The position numbers were made by a program, and so were the translations under genes. From contig SAPZ01000006.1 of NCBI GenBank assembly GCA_004020875.1, positions 223,728 through 287,727 of the forward strand: 64,000 bases of DNA, given 5' to 3'. Positions 1-9,627 of this stretch are shown here, in pieces (the stretch's first letter is position 1; each line of letters opens with the position of its first letter). Origin of the DNA: Mesorhizobium sp. (GTDB lineage: Bacteria > Pseudomonadota > Alphaproteobacteria > Rhizobiales > Rhizobiaceae). The notes beneath the pieces were generated by a model. It searched no databases. It was not told where the DNA came from and was given only the letters and a program-made list of their open reading frames with translations.

Positions 1-1005
1 GCGCACCCGTTTGTCGTCATACGGCTTATGCGTGATGTTGGTGCGGGCGACGAGGGTTGTCGCCGTCGCGACCTCCGATTTCACCAGATTCATCTTGTCC
101 AGAGGGTCGATGAAATCGGCCGGCGTCTCGAAATCGAGGTCGATCTCGCCCGAATCGAAGGCGTTCAGCGTCGCGTTGAAGTCGGTGCCGTAGTCGATGA
201 ACTCCACCCCGTCGAGCGGCGCTTCACCGCCCCACCACTTGCCGTTCTTGCGACGCTTGACGACCGCCTTCGACCCGACCGCATAGGACACAAGCTCGAA
301 CGCTCCGGTACCGATCGGCTTCTTGATCGGGTCGGCGCCGTCCTTGTCGAAGTCGCGATGCACGACCAGCGCCGGATAGTCGGTGAGGCCCGGGATGATG
401 GCGATGTCGGCTTCGACGAGCTTCAGCTTGACCGTGTGGTCGTCGACCTTGGTGATTGCGCCATCCTTGGCCTTGCCGGTCTTGGTGTCGATCAGCGCGC
501 CGACACGGGCGGCCATGGAATTGCCGGAAGCCGCCTTGTCGCACCAGCGGTTCAGATTGGCGACCACGTCGTCGGCATTGAAGGCATCGCCATTGTTCCA
601 GGTGACGCCCTTGCGCAGATGCAGCGTGTATTCGGTGGCGTCGTCATTCACGTCCCAGCTTTCGAGCAGCACGGGCTCAAAGGTGAACTGGTGCGTGTAG
701 CGAACCAGGGGCTCCAGCCAGCAGCGGGTGACGTTCGCCATCTCGGTCCAGTCATAGGTGCGCGGATCCTTCTGCGCCTTGACCGACATCGCGACATGCA
801 GCGTTCCGCCCTTCTTCGGCTCGTCGGCCAGCGCCTTGGTCGGCGCGGCAAGGCCGAGCATGCCATAGGCGAAAGCCGTCGATGCGCCGAAGGCGCTGGC
901 CAACGCCAGGAATTCACGGCGGTCGACACGGCCCGCGCGCGCCTCCTCGGCCATCGCCTCGATCGCGGCCGGGACCCGGTCACCATTGCTTCTGAAGATT
1001 GTCAT
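1..1005 (-). CDS. Peptide-type (family 5) ABC transporter substrate-binding protein, 3' end outside window
   Basis: The leftward reading frame stays open to the window edge, so the C-terminal part is missing. The N-terminus carries a twin-arginine signal: residues 29-33 read RREFL, followed by a small-residue hydrophobic stretch, so export by Tat is likely. The mature part shows family 5 SBP features: KKGGTLHVA near the start, a stretch resembling '[28 protein letters not shown]', and '[11 protein letters not shown]' (seen here in slightly different form). The ATG has a GGGAG Shine-Dalgarno sequence upstream. It lies 59 bp downstream of an MttB-family methyltransferase on the same strand, so it may bind a quaternary amine or betaine-like compound rather than a peptide; that is inference. 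Ligand specificity cannot be read from the sequence. Confidence 0.85.
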   Translation of the reverse strand, partial: MTIFRSNGDRVPAAIEAMAEEARAGRVDRREFLALASAFGASTAFAYGMLGLAAPTKALADEPKKGGTLHVAMSVKAQKDPRTYDWTEMANVTRCWLEPLVRYTHQFTFEPVLLESWDVNDDATEYTLHLRKGVTWNNGDAFNADDVVANLNRWCDKAASGNSMAARVGALIDTKTGKAKDGAITKVDDHTVKLKLVEADIAIIPGLTDYPALVVHRDFDKDGADPIKKPIGTGAFELVSYAVGSKAVVKRRKNGKWWGGEAPLDGVEFIDYGTDFNATLNAFDSGEIDLDFETPADFIDPLDKMNLVKSEVATATTLVARTNITHKPYDDKRVR

Positions 1006-1064
1006 TTTCTTTCTCCCATTGGTTTGATCGGGTCTTTTCGCCCGTCTGCTTGAACTGTGATCTA

Positions 1065-2615
1065 TCAAGTAACGCTGTCCGGCAGTTTTTCCTCACGCCG
1101 CGCGATCAAATCCTTGAGACCCTCGGCGATGCCCTCGTCGAGCTTCGGCTCCTGATAGTCGGCCAGCATGGCGCGCGCCTTTTCGAGTCCGCGCGTATCG
1201 TGGTCCTTGGCGCCCTCGGCGCTCCATTGCTCGAAGGAATTGAAATCCATGATTGTGGGCATAAAGAAGGCACTCTCGAAATGCTCGAGCGTGTGCTGCG
1301 TGCCGAGGAAATGCCCCTGCGGGCCGACCTCGCGGATCGCCGCCATAGCATCCTTGAAATCGTCGAAGGACACACCGCCGGCATATTTGTACCAGCCGAC
1401 CAGCTGCTCGCAGTCGGTGGCGAATTTCGAATAGCCGCAGGTCAGTCCCGCCTCCAGCCAACCGGCCGAATGCCAGATGTAGTTGGCGCCGGAGAGGATC
1501 GCGGCATGCATCAGCATATTCGCCTCATAGCCCGCCTGCGCGTCGTTGAGCTTCGAGCCGACATGGAAGCCGGACGTGCGCCATGGCAGCTTGTACTTCC
1601 TGGCCAGCGCCCCCATCAGATACATCATCTGTGCCGCCTCGGGCGTGCCGCCCATCGGCGCGCCGGTCTTCATGTCGACTGTCACCATGAACTGACCGTA
1701 GAGCTGCGGCGAGCCGGGCCGGATGAGCTGGGTCAGCGCCACGCCGGCGAGCGCTTCGGCGTTGACCTGCGCCACCGCGCCGACGGCGGAGGCCGAGGTC
1801 GAGGCGCCGCACAGCGCGAAAGGCGCCAGGATCAGCGGCTGATTGTGGCTCGCATAGACCCGCATGGCGTCGATCATGGTGGCATCCCACACCAGCGGCG
1901 AATTGCAGTTGGTGATCGCAACCAGCACCGGGTTGTCGCGCACGAACTCCTCGCCGAAGACGATGCCAGCCATCGCCATCGTGTCCTCGGCGCGCTCCTT
2001 GGACGTGACGATGCCCATGAAGGGCTTGTCGGAATGCTTCAGCGCCGAATGGATGATGTGGAGGTGCCGCTTCGGCACCGCGATTTCCATCGGCTCGCAG
2101 ATGACCGAGCTCGAGGAATGCAGCGCCGGCGCCATGTAGGCCATCTTGTGGAAATTGTTGAGGTCGGCGAGCGTGCCGTAGCGGCGCTTGTTGTCGAGGT
2201 CGCGGACATAGGGCGCGCCATACATCGGCACGAAGATCGAATTCTTGCCGCCGACCCGCACGGTGCGCTCGGGATTGCGCGCATGGAGCGTGAATTCCGC
2301 CGGAACCTTCGAGACCAGCTCCATCAGCAGCGCGCGGTCGATGCGGACGCGCGTTTGCCTGACATCGGCGCCGGCCGCCTTCCAGAGCTCGATCGCGCCG
2401 TCGTCGCGGAATTCGCAGCCCACTTCCTCGAGAATCTTCAGCGATTCCTCGTGGATCAGTTCCACCGCCTCGTCGGGCACGATCTCATAGGCGGGGATCT
2501 TCCGCACAAGGGTTGGGAAGGACGCGATCGGCGCACTTCTCAATGCCTTCCGGCCAAGGCGACCACCGCCGCGGCGGTGAGTCTGTTCGGTCAGTTCAAC
2601 GGCCGGTGCGTTCAT
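1065..2615 (-). CDS. Trimethylamine methyltransferase (MttB) family protein, non-pyrrolysine type
   Basis: The 516-residue protein belongs to the MttB superfamily, which transfers methyl groups from tertiary or quaternary amines to a corrinoid protein. Recognisable pieces are the N-terminal [17 protein letters not shown] region, [12 protein letters not shown] and the [12 protein letters not shown] segment. There is no in-frame amber codon, so it is the non-pyrrolysine branch, whose characterised members act on glycine betaine or proline betaine. The ATG at 2613-2615 was chosen because AAGGAG lies just upstream; open frame continues further upstream but crosses the divergent regulator. No corrinoid protein or reductive activase gene is visible nearby. 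The exact substrate is unknown; a betaine is the best guess. Confidence 0.88.
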   Translation of the reverse strand: MNAPAVELTEQTHRRGGGRLGRKALRSAPIASFPTLVRKIPAYEIVPDEAVELIHEESLKILEEVGCEFRDDGAIELWKAAGADVRQTRVRIDRALLMELVSKVPAEFTLHARNPERTVRVGGKNSIFVPMYGAPYVRDLDNKRRYGTLADLNNFHKMAYMAPALHSSSSVICEPMEIAVPKRHLHIIHSALKHSDKPFMGIVTSKERAEDTMAMAGIVFGEEFVRDNPVLVAITNCNSPLVWDATMIDAMRVYASHNQPLILAPFALCGASTSASAVGAVAQVNAEALAGVALTQLIRPGSPQLYGQFMVTVDMKTGAPMGGTPEAAQMMYLMGALARKYKLPWRTSGFHVGSKLNDAQAGYEANMLMHAAILSGANYIWHSAGWLEAGLTCGYSKFATDCEQLVGWYKYAGGVSFDDFKDAMAAIREVGPQGHFLGTQHTLEHFESAFFMPTIMDFNSFEQWSAEGAKDHDTRGLEKARAMLADYQEPKLDEGIAEGLKDLIARREEKLPDSVT

Positions 2616-2692
2616 GGAGGCTCCTTCTTCCCGCCCGACCAACTTAGCGAGACGAAATATGGATGTGATGCTGGAAAATCCTGATCTCTTGT

Positions 2693-2707
2693 ATAAGGTC
2701 AGCTTAT
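2693..2707. promoter_or_regulatory. Candidate LysR operator overlapping the regulator start codon
   Basis: A perfect inverted repeat ATAAG-N5-CTTAT fits the T-N11-A pattern of LysR-type operators. It lies in the 90-bp gap between the divergent methyltransferase and LysR genes. It contains the AAGG Shine-Dalgarno sequence of the regulator gene, and its last two bases are the AT of that gene's ATG. Binding here would fit autorepression; this is inference from position and symmetry. Confidence 0.45.
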
Positions 2708-3608
2708 GCGAAACCTGCGCCATCTCCTGCCCTCCGCTGGCAGCCTCATCGTCTTCGAGGCTGCGGGCCGGCTGTCCAGCTTCACCGCCGCCGGACGCGA
2801 GCTCGGCATGACGCAGGCCGCCGTCTCCTACGCCGTGCGCGGGCTGGAGGAGCAGCTTGGCGCAAAGCTCTTCCAGCGCCGCCACCGGCAGGTGCTTCTG
2901 ACGGAAGCCGGCGAACGCTTCCACGCGGATGTTTCGCTCGGTCTTTCGCATATCCGCAAGTCCGCTGAGGACCTTCGCCTGCAGGCGACGGGGGGTCATG
3001 TGACCTTGGCCGCCTCGACAGCCTTCGGCTCGTTCTGGATGATGCCGCGCCTGCAGCAGTTCCGCGACGAACTGCCGGGCGTCGACCTGCGCATCCAGAC
3101 CGCCGACCGCGACCTCGACATCATCGCCGAGGGGATTCCGCTCGGCGTGCGCGGCGGCGTGCCGCGCGACTGGCCGGACTATCATTCTCTATCGCTCTCC
3201 GACGAAGAGATCTTTCCGGTCGCGGGGCCGAGCTATCTCGCCAAATTCGGCAAGCCGCGGACGGTCGAGGAGTTGGCGACGCACCGGCTGATCCATCTGG
3301 AAGAACCTTATCGCGAGGCGCCGACCTGGGACGAATGGTTCGCATCGGCCGGAACCAGCCTGCGCAATGCCGAGCGCGGCCTGCGCATCAACGACTATGC
3401 GCTGGTGATCCAGGCGGTGATGGAAGGACAAGGCATCTCGCTCGGCTGGCGGCACCTGGTCGAGCGTCTTGTGGCGTCAGGACTGCTGGTGCCGGTGACG
3501 GATCATGTGATGAGGACCGGCATCGGCTTCCATGTGATCTGGCCGAAGAACCGCGACCTCAGCGACAATGCGCGCAAGGTAAGGGACTGGCTGGTGGCCC
3601 AGGCGTGA
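2706..3608 (+). CDS. LysR-family transcriptional regulator (GcvA-like)
   Basis: The 300-residue protein has an N-terminal winged helix-turn-helix (about residues 8-66, with FTAAGRELGMTQAAVSYAVRGLEEQLG) and a LysR substrate-binding domain typical of the GcvA subgroup. The start is fixed: an in-frame TAA lies four codons upstream of the ATG, and AAGG precedes it by 7 nt. It is transcribed divergently from the MttB-family gene, the usual arrangement for a LysR regulator and its target, so it probably controls the methyltransferase and the binding-protein gene behind it. The inducer is unknown. Length and domain order are normal. Confidence 0.92.
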   Translation: MRNLRHLLPSAGSLIVFEAAGRLSSFTAAGRELGMTQAAVSYAVRGLEEQLGAKLFQRRHRQVLLTEAGERFHADVSLGLSHIRKSAEDLRLQATGGHVTLAASTAFGSFWMMPRLQQFRDELPGVDLRIQTADRDLDIIAEGIPLGVRGGVPRDWPDYHSLSLSDEEIFPVAGPSYLAKFGKPRTVEELATHRLIHLEEPYREAPTWDEWFASAGTSLRNAERGLRINDYALVIQAVMEGQGISLGWRHLVERLVASGLLVPVTDHVMRTGIGFHVIWPKNRDLSDNARKVRDWLVAQA

Positions 3609-3653
3609 ACTGACCCCTCCCCCACCCCGTTCGAATCCGCCTATAATCGCCGG

Positions 3654-5519
3654 ATGCCCATTCGCCAGCTTTCCGAAACGATGATCAACCAGATCGCCGC
3701 CGGCGAGGTCATCGAACGTCCGGCGAGCGTGGTGAAGGAGCTGGTCGAGAATGCGCTCGATGCCGGTGCGTCCCGCGTGGAGATCGTCACCGCCGGCGGC
3801 GGGCTGAATCTCATCCGCGTCACCGATGACGGCTCGGGAATTCCCGAACAGGAACTCGCTCTGGCGGTCGCGCGGCACTGCACCTCGAAGCTCTCCGACG
3901 ACATCCACGATATCCGTTCGCTCGGCTTCCGCGGCGAGGCGCTGCCCTCGATCGGTTCGGTGGCACGGCTGTCTATCCGCTCGCGCACGGCGTTCGACAG
4001 CGCGGCAGAGATCGGCATCGACGGCGGCAGGGTCTCGGCGGTGAAGCCGGCGGCGGCCAACCGCGGCACAACGATCGAGGTGCGCGACCTCTTCTTCGCC
4101 ACGCCGGCCAGGCTCAAATTCATGAAAGGCGAGCGCGCCGAGAGTTCGGCCACCAGCGACGTCGTGAAGCGGATCGCGATCGCCTTCCCGGCGGTGCGCT
4201 TCACGCTGACCGGCTCAGATCGATCGACCTTGGAACTGCCGGCAACCAGCGACACACCGGAAGGCCGGCTCGCCCGGGTCGCGCAGGTGATGGGTAAAGA
4301 CTTCCCGGACAATGCCATCGCCATCGATGCCATGCGCGATGGCGTGCATCTTGCCGGCCATGTCTCGATCCCATCCTACACGCGGGCCAACGCGCTCCAG
4401 CAATATGCCTATGTCAACGGACGGCCGGTGCGCGATAAGCTGATCGCCGGCGCGATCCGCGGCGCCTTCGCCGACGTGCTGCCGCGCGACCGGCACGCAG
4501 TCACCGTGCTCTTCCTGTCGCTCGATCCTTCGACCGTCGACGTCAATGTCCACCCGGCCAAGGCGGATGTGCGGTTCCGCGATCCCGGGCTGGTGCGGGG
4601 CCTGATCGTCGGGGCCATACGCGAGGCGCTGGCCGGCGCCGGTATCCGCGCCGCAACCACCGGCGCCGCCGGCATGATGGCGGCCTTCAGGCCGGGCGCG
4701 GCGCCCTATTCGCATCCGGGTCCAGCCGGAGGCCACCGCAGTTACGAAGCCGCCCACCGGGCCTCGGCGGGTTTCGACCTGTCGCGCTCGGGTCAGCGGC
4801 CACTCGACATGACCTATGGTGAACCGGGGCCGCGGTTCAATGGCTTCGCGGAAACGGAGCAAGCCGCCTTCAACACCGGCCAACTCGCCAGCGCCGATGC
4901 CCGCGCCGGCATGGCCGAACCGGCCGAAGCGCTGCTCGGCATGGTGCTGGGCGCGGCACGCGCGCAGGTGCATGAGAATTATATCGTCGCGCAGACCAGG
5001 GATTCGCTCGTCATCGTGGACCAGCATGCCGCGCATGAGCGGCTGGTCTATGAGGCGCTGAAAAATGCGCTGCATTCGCGCGCCGTGCCTTCACAAATGC
5101 TTCTGCTGCCTGAGATCGTCGACCTGCCGGAAGAAGATGCCGAGCGGCTGGCGATGCACTCCGAGACGCTTGCCAAATTCGGGCTTGGCCTGGAACGCTT
5201 CGGCCCCGGCGCGGTGGCGGTGCGCGAGACGCCGTCGATGCTCGGCGAAACCAACGTGCAGCAACTGGTGCGCGACCTTGCCGACGAGCTCGCCGACAAC
5301 GACACCGTCGAGACGCTCAAAGAGCGGCTGGACAAGATCGCCGCGACCATGGCCTGCCATGGTTCCGTCCGCTCGGGCCGGCTGCTCAAGGCCGAGGAGA
5401 TGAACGCGCTCCTGCGCCAGATGGAAGCGACGCCCGGCTCCGGCACCTGCAACCACGGCCGCCCGACCTATATCGAGCTCAAGCTCGCCGATATCGAAAG
5501 GTTGTTCGGGCGGCGGTGA
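3654..5519 (+). CDS. mutL: DNA mismatch repair protein MutL
   Basis: MutL couples MutS mismatch recognition to strand incision. The 621-residue protein has the N-terminal GHKL ATPase with [19 protein letters not shown] and [17 protein letters not shown], a transducer domain, a variable Ala/Gly-rich linker (about 330-430) and a C-terminal dimerisation domain. The C-terminal domain contains [12 protein letters not shown] starting at Asp456, matching the DQHA-x2-E-x4-E metal-binding endonuclease motif, and CNHGRPT near the end. This protein should therefore nick DNA itself, as expected where MutH is absent. It starts 45 bp after the LysR gene and converges with the EamA gene. Identification is firm. 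Confidence 0.98.
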   Translation: MPIRQLSETMINQIAAGEVIERPASVVKELVENALDAGASRVEIVTAGGGLNLIRVTDDGSGIPEQELALAVARHCTSKLSDDIHDIRSLGFRGEALPSIGSVARLSIRSRTAFDSAAEIGIDGGRVSAVKPAAANRGTTIEVRDLFFATPARLKFMKGERAESSATSDVVKRIAIAFPAVRFTLTGSDRSTLELPATSDTPEGRLARVAQVMGKDFPDNAIAIDAMRDGVHLAGHVSIPSYTRANALQQYAYVNGRPVRDKLIAGAIRGAFADVLPRDRHAVTVLFLSLDPSTVDVNVHPAKADVRFRDPGLVRGLIVGAIREALAGAGIRAATTGAAGMMAAFRPGAAPYSHPGPAGGHRSYEAAHRASAGFDLSRSGQRPLDMTYGEPGPRFNGFAETEQAAFNTGQLASADARAGMAEPAEALLGMVLGAARAQVHENYIVAQTRDSLVIVDQHAAHERLVYEALKNALHSRAVPSQMLLLPEIVDLPEEDAERLAMHSETLAKFGLGLERFGPGAVAVRETPSMLGETNVQQLVRDLADELADNDTVETLKERLDKIAATMACHGSVRSGRLLKAEEMNALLRQMEATPGSGTCNHGRPTYIELKLADIERLFGRR

Positions 5520-5540
5520 GAAACTGCGCCGGGCGCCAAT

Positions 5541-6434
5541 CTATCGCTTCAGATTCACCACGATCACGCCGCCCAGCGCCAGCGCGCCGCCAAGGATACC
5601 GAGCAGGCTCGGCACTTCGCCCAGCCAGAAGAAACCGATCAGCGCGGAGGTCGGCGAGACCAGATAGAGGAAATTCGAGGCGCGGGCGGCCGGCAGGCGC
5701 GAGAGGGCGGTTGCCCAGGCGGCATAGGCGATCAACGAGGGCACGATGCCGAGATAGATGACCGCGCCAAGCCCGGCAGTGTCGGCGACCGCCGCCTGCG
5801 AAAAGGCTTCCGGCAGGAACGGCGACAGGCAAAGCGCGCCGAGCACCATGTTGAAAGCGGAGATCGTCAGCGGATGATGGCGGGCGAAGAGCGGCTTTTG
5901 CACGATGGTGTTGACGGCAGAACAGAGCGCGGAGCCCAGCACCAGCAACGCGCCGTTGTTGAAATGCAGGCCGTGCCCGTCGGCCACCGCGATGATGCCA
6001 ATGCCGGCGAAGGAGATGACGGTGCCCAGCCAGGCGATGCCGGAAAAGCGCTCGCCGAGCAGGGCCATGGCCATGATTGCCGTGAAGATCGGGCTGACAT
6101 TGATGATGAAGCCGGCCGCGCCCGCCGAGACGGTCAGCTCGCCGAAATTGAGCATGGCGGTATAGAGCGCGACGAAGATGGCGCCGCCAAAGGCAAACCG
6201 CCACAGCTCGTCGATCCTGGGCAGCGCCGGGCGCTTCACCGCGAGAAATATGCCGGCCGGAACCGCCGCGATGGCAAAGCGCAGCGCGCCGAGTTCCAGC
6301 GGCTGGAAAGCGGCAAGGCCGGCACGGATCGCGGGGAAAGCCGAGGCCCAGCCAAGCACCGTCAGCGCGACGGCGATGACCGCCGTGCCGTCCATGCGCT
6401 GTGTCTCATTCAACGTGCCGGTGTAAGCGCTCAT
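5541..6434 (-). CDS. EamA/DMT-family inner membrane transporter
   Basis: The 297-residue protein is almost wholly hydrophobic, with about ten predicted membrane segments arranged as two EamA repeats (LGWASAFPAIRAGLAAFQPLELGALRF opens the first; IYLGIVPSLIAYAAWATALSRLPA lies in the second). Family members export amino acids, purines or other metabolites. The ATG at 6432-6434 was chosen because GAGG lies 8 nt upstream; in-frame ATGs further upstream lack such a site. It is divergent from a LysR gene 90 bp away, a common exporter/regulator pair. It ends 21 bp from mutL in convergent orientation. The substrate cannot be inferred. Confidence 0.9.
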   Translation of the reverse strand: MSAYTGTLNETQRMDGTAVIAVALTVLGWASAFPAIRAGLAAFQPLELGALRFAIAAVPAGIFLAVKRPALPRIDELWRFAFGGAIFVALYTAMLNFGELTVSAGAAGFIINVSPIFTAIMAMALLGERFSGIAWLGTVISFAGIGIIAVADGHGLHFNNGALLVLGSALCSAVNTIVQKPLFARHHPLTISAFNMVLGALCLSPFLPEAFSQAAVADTAGLGAVIYLGIVPSLIAYAAWATALSRLPAARASNFLYLVSPTSALIGFFWLGEVPSLLGILGGALALGGVIVVNLKR

Positions 6435-6478
6435 TGCCGTGACCTCGTCCTCTTGTGCCATGGATGCAGAAAACGCCA

Positions 6479-6488
6479 TTGCCGGCAA
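6479..6488. promoter_or_regulatory. 10-bp perfect palindrome in the EamA/LysR divergent promoter
   Basis: TTGCCGGCAA is self-complementary and sits near the middle of the 90-bp region between the divergent EamA transporter and LysR genes. It could be the regulator's binding site, but it does not fit T-N11-A exactly, so this is only a candidate. Confidence 0.25.
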
Positions 6489-6524
6489 ATTGACAAACGA
6501 GCAATTCGAGGATCAGGTGTGAGC

Positions 6525-7469
6525 ATGGATCACAGCTTGGACCAGCTATTGCCGTTGGAAACCTTGCGGGCCTTCGATGCCGCGGCGCGTACGGGGAGTT
6601 TTTCTGCGGCGGCGGAGAAACTCAACCTCACCCATGGCGCGGTGAGTCGCCAAATTGCCAAGCTCGAGGACTGGCTGGGGCTGAAAGTGTTCGAGCGCAA
6701 TGCGCGCGGCGTGACACTGACCATTGAGGGCAATCGCCTGCATCTTCGAACCACAGAGGCCTTCGCGCTGATTTCGGTCAATTCCGACCGCTGGGTCGAG
6801 CCGCGCGGCACTGCCGTGGTGCGGCTGGCCTCGATCCCGTCGGTGAGCGGGCTGTGGCTGATGCCGCGCATGGCGGCACTGGAAAACCATCCGACCAGGC
6901 TGCGCATCGTGCTCGATGTCGACAACCGCCAGGCCGATCTCGCCGACGAAGGCATCGACCTGTCCGTGCGCTGCGGGCGCGGGCGCATCCCCGGCCGCGT
7001 CTCGGTGCAACTCTTCGAGGAGCATATTTTCCCGATAGCCTCGCCGGAATTGGCGAAGGAGATCGGGCGTGGCGACCCTGCCCGACTGTTGAAATTCCCG
7101 CTGATCCACGATTCCGATGCTTCCGCCTGGCGCGCCTGGTTCGCGGCACAGGATATAGACTATCGCCCCCGTCCGCAGGATAGGCGTTTCGAAGACTATA
7201 ATCTGGTGCTCGACGCGGCGGCGTATGGGCTGGGCATCGCGCTGGCGCGGCCGCCGCTGACAGCCGACCAGCTTGGATCCGGCCGTATCGTTGCCGTCGA
7301 CGAGCGCGCCGCGCTCAATCCGGTATCCTATTGGATGGACCGCCCGGTCGGCCGGACGCGAGCCGCCGCGGCAGACCTAGCCAGGCGCATTGCCGAACAG
7401 GCGGGGCTTGCCCCGGAAAAGCTCGAAGCCTTCCTTCATGACGATGTCAGCGAAGCAGCAGCACCATGA
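6525..7469 (+). CDS. LysR-family transcriptional regulator (GcvA-like)
   Basis: The protein is 314 residues from the ATG at 6525. It has an N-terminal winged helix-turn-helix (LRAFDAAARTGSFSAAAEKL, then LTHGAVSRQIAKLEDWLG) and a GcvA-type effector domain. A GTG two codons upstream (6519) is 7 nt from a GAGG and may be the true start; the ATG is 13 nt from it. It is divergent from the EamA transporter and probably regulates it. Its 3' end overlaps the end of the convergent hypothetical gene by 23 bp, so the two transcripts are complementary at their tails. The inducer is unknown. Confidence 0.92.
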   Translation: MDHSLDQLLPLETLRAFDAAARTGSFSAAAEKLNLTHGAVSRQIAKLEDWLGLKVFERNARGVTLTIEGNRLHLRTTEAFALISVNSDRWVEPRGTAVVRLASIPSVSGLWLMPRMAALENHPTRLRIVLDVDNRQADLADEGIDLSVRCGRGRIPGRVSVQLFEEHIFPIASPELAKEIGRGDPARLLKFPLIHDSDASAWRAWFAAQDIDYRPRPQDRRFEDYNLVLDAAAYGLGIALARPPLTADQLGSGRIVAVDERAALNPVSYWMDRPVGRTRAAAADLARRIAEQAGLAPEKLEAFLHDDVSEAAAP

Positions 7470-8049
7470 TCGTTGCCGTCACCGCCGAGACGATGGCAGT
7501 GACCACCGAGATCGTCCAGAGGGATATCGGAGCGGGTTCCGATCGCGGGGCGTGTCCTGCCGGACGTGTGGAGGCGCCGCGCGGCTGAGGTGCGTTGGCG
7601 TTGGCCGCCACCAGCACCGCGGCGGAAGCGACGGCCGGCGCAAAAGTGGACGGCGCCGGCGCAACCGCGGGCCTGGAAATATTGTCTGTAACCGCTGCCT
7701 GCGGTGAGCCGAAGCCGCGCGGGGCCTGATCGGTATCCGTCGCCGTCCTCCCCGTCGAGGGTCTTGCCGGCGAATCGTCGGCAACGGCATCGGGCTCCAT
7801 CACGGCACGGTAAGCATCCTCGACCTCGGAGGACCACAGGCGCTGCGGCACCTGGGCGGCGGGGCGCGGCTGCGCGCTCTGCAGCGACTGGGCCGCGATT
7901 TGCGCCGCCTGCCCTGTCGAGGGCGCCTGCGGCTGGACCATCGTCTTGATCAAAGCCGCCACCGCCGGATCGGCCTTGGGCGACGGCACCGGCTGCGGGG
8001 TGAGCGCTTCGCCGATCAGTGCGTTCAAGCGGGTGGAGGTGATGTCCAT
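7447..8049 (-). CDS. Hypothetical Ala/Pro-rich protein with a C-terminal membrane anchor
   Basis: The family was not recognised. From the ATG at 8047-8049, which has a GGAAG five nt upstream, the product is 200 residues. Residues 1-170 are rich in Ala, Pro, Gln and Ser and look disordered apart from a short segment RLWSSEVEDAYRAVMEP. The last ~23 residues (ISLWTISVVTAIVSAV and onward, ending in LLLR) form one hydrophobic helix. With no N-terminal signal it would be a tail-anchored inner membrane protein with a cytoplasmic body. A longer version reaching upstream would run into the divergent DUF2093 gene. The codon pattern looks coding and the frame is uninterrupted. Confidence 0.6.
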   Translation of the reverse strand: MDITSTRLNALIGEALTPQPVPSPKADPAVAALIKTMVQPQAPSTGQAAQIAAQSLQSAQPRPAAQVPQRLWSSEVEDAYRAVMEPDAVADDSPARPSTGRTATDTDQAPRGFGSPQAAVTDNISRPAVAPAPSTFAPAVASAAVLVAANANAPQPRGASTRPAGHAPRSEPAPISLWTISVVTAIVSAVTATIMVLLLR

Positions 8050-8163
8050 GCCGGCTTCCGGAAACCATTTTGACGCTGAGCCATACTGCGTGAGCATTGC
8101 GTCAAGCTTGACGTTGCCAGCGATTTGTGGCGATTGAAACCCTATGAACGCAAGCGTCCTTTC

Positions 8164-8397
8164 ATGATGAACCGTTTCGAAGGCCCGGGCGGCAGGGAAG
8201 CCCGGATTCGCTATCTCGACGGCGACTTCCAGGTCACCAGCCCAGGCTCTTTCGTGCGCTGCGCGGTGACGGGCGAGAACATTCCGCTCGACGAACTCAA
8301 ATATTGGAGCGTCGCCCGGCAGGAGCCCTATGTGAACGCGGCGGTCTCGCTTGCCCGCGAGATCGAGATGCACCCGGAACTGCGCAAGCGGGGATAG
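8164..8397 (+). CDS. DUF2093 family small protein
   Basis: The 77-residue protein matches the conserved alphaproteobacterial DUF2093 family: ARIRYLDGDFQV, GSFVRCAVTGENIPLDELKYWSV, then QEPYV and a C-terminal helix. The function of the family is unknown. Two adjacent ATG codons (8164 and 8167) could start it; neither has a strong Shine-Dalgarno sequence. An ATG further upstream at 8125 would add residues that do not resemble the family. It lies upstream of, and convergent with, the lpxK end of the envelope operon. The 200 bp between it and lpxK contain no gene I can support. Confidence 0.85.
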   Translation: MMNRFEGPGGREARIRYLDGDFQVTSPGSFVRCAVTGENIPLDELKYWSVARQEPYVNAAVSLAREIEMHPELRKRG

Positions 8398-8597
8398 GCC
8401 ATGCGAGTCCATGGCCCGCCTTCACGCCCGGTCTCGCCAGCGGCGAGAGCAGCCGTTGAAGAGCTTCAAGAAATCCTTCAGGAGCTTGGTTCGATTGCCG
8501 CTCGTGGCCCGTGCGCGGCTGCGCGATCGGGCGGTGTCGAAGGCGCCTGGCGAGGCGTTGCCAGCGCTGACAAGGCTCAACCAGGGCGGCGCAAAAC

Positions 8598-9626
8598 TCA
8601 GCCACGCATCTTGCGCTGACGCCAGGCGTCGAGGGTCTCGTCGATGATGCGCTCGGGCACGTGATCAAGTTCGAACACGGCCTCGATATCGAGCACGTCC
8701 AGTTGATCGAGGAAACCGGCGGGCACCTCGCCGTGGCGCAGTCGCGCGGCGTCCTTCGCCGTGGTAACGAGGCGCAGCCCCTCCTGCCGGGCGAGCGCCA
8801 GAAGGTCGGCAAGCTCGTCCTGGGCGTAGAAATGATGGTCCGGAAAGGCGCGCGAAAGCGCGACTTCGCCGCCCGCGCCCCGCACCGTGTCGAAGAATTT
8901 CTCCGGATGGCCGATGCCGGCGAAGGCAAGGAAGCGGCCACCGGCGAAGCGTGACGGATCCGCCGGCTCGACATGGGCCAGGAAGATCGGCCGGCCGGCG
9001 CGCGCCGCCTGGCGCACGACGGCGTCGGCGGCGGCCCCCTCGCCCATCTTCAGCAGGCCGCTGGTGAAGACCAACTGGTCGACGATTTTGGCGCGGAGCG
9101 GTCCGCCTGGAATGACGCGGCCGTTGCCGACGCCGAAGCGGGCATCGATCACGACCAGCGCATAGTCGATATGGATGCGCGCCGACTGGAAGCCGTCGTC
9201 CATGATCAGGAAGTCGCAGCCATGCCCCTCGATCAGCAGTTTCGCGCCGGCGGCGCGGTTCGCCGTCACCGCCACCGGCGCGTGTTCGGCCAGAAGCAGC
9301 GGCTCGTCGCCGACATGCTTGGCGGCGTCATGATGCGCATCGACGACATGCGGCTTGGCGAACGAGCCGCCATGGCCGCGCGACAGGAAGCCGGGCGTGA
9401 GCTGCATTCGCCTGGCCTGTTTGGCCAGGGCAATGGCGATCGGCGTCTTCCCGCTACCGCCGACGGTAAGGTTGCCAACGCAAAGCACGGGCGCGTCGAC
9501 CTTCTCGCGCGGGGCGTGCCGCATGCGGCGGCCGGCGACCATGCCGTAGGCAGCAGACACCGGCGACAGAGCGAGCACGCGCCAGTCCGGCTTTTCCCAC
9601 CAGAAGGGCGGCGCCTCGCTGGTCAT
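8598..9626 (-). CDS. lpxK: Tetraacyldisaccharide 4'-kinase
   Basis: LpxK phosphorylates the 4' position of the lipid A disaccharide precursor at the inner membrane. The 342-residue protein starts with the PPFWWEKPDW region of the membrane-associated N-terminus, followed by GNLTVGGSGKTP (P-loop, about residues 52-63), DDGFQS and VVIDARFGVGNGRVIPGGPLR, all family hallmarks. It is the last gene of the leftward envelope operon, 1 bp after waaA, so Kdo transfer and lipid A 4'-phosphorylation are produced together. Length is normal. Confidence 0.97.
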   Translation of the reverse strand: MTSEAPPFWWEKPDWRVLALSPVSAAYGMVAGRRMRHAPREKVDAPVLCVGNLTVGGSGKTPIAIALAKQARRMQLTPGFLSRGHGGSFAKPHVVDAHHDAAKHVGDEPLLLAEHAPVAVTANRAAGAKLLIEGHGCDFLIMDDGFQSARIHIDYALVVIDARFGVGNGRVIPGGPLRAKIVDQLVFTSGLLKMGEGAAADAVVRQAARAGRPIFLAHVEPADPSRFAGGRFLAFAGIGHPEKFFDTVRGAGGEVALSRAFPDHHFYAQDELADLLALARQEGLRLVTTAKDAARLRHGEVPAGFLDQLDVLDIEAVFELDHVPERIIDETLDAWRQRKMRG

Positions 9627-9627
9627 C

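Noticed and set aside
1065-2615. Possible pyrrolysine-containing MttB
   Set aside because: No in-frame TAG is present across 516 codons, so it belongs to the non-pyrrolysine branch.
8398-8597. Small open frame between the DUF2093 and lpxK genes
   Set aside because: The 72-codon frame overlaps the lpxK end, is Ala/Arg-rich with no recognisable motif and has no convincing ribosome binding site.
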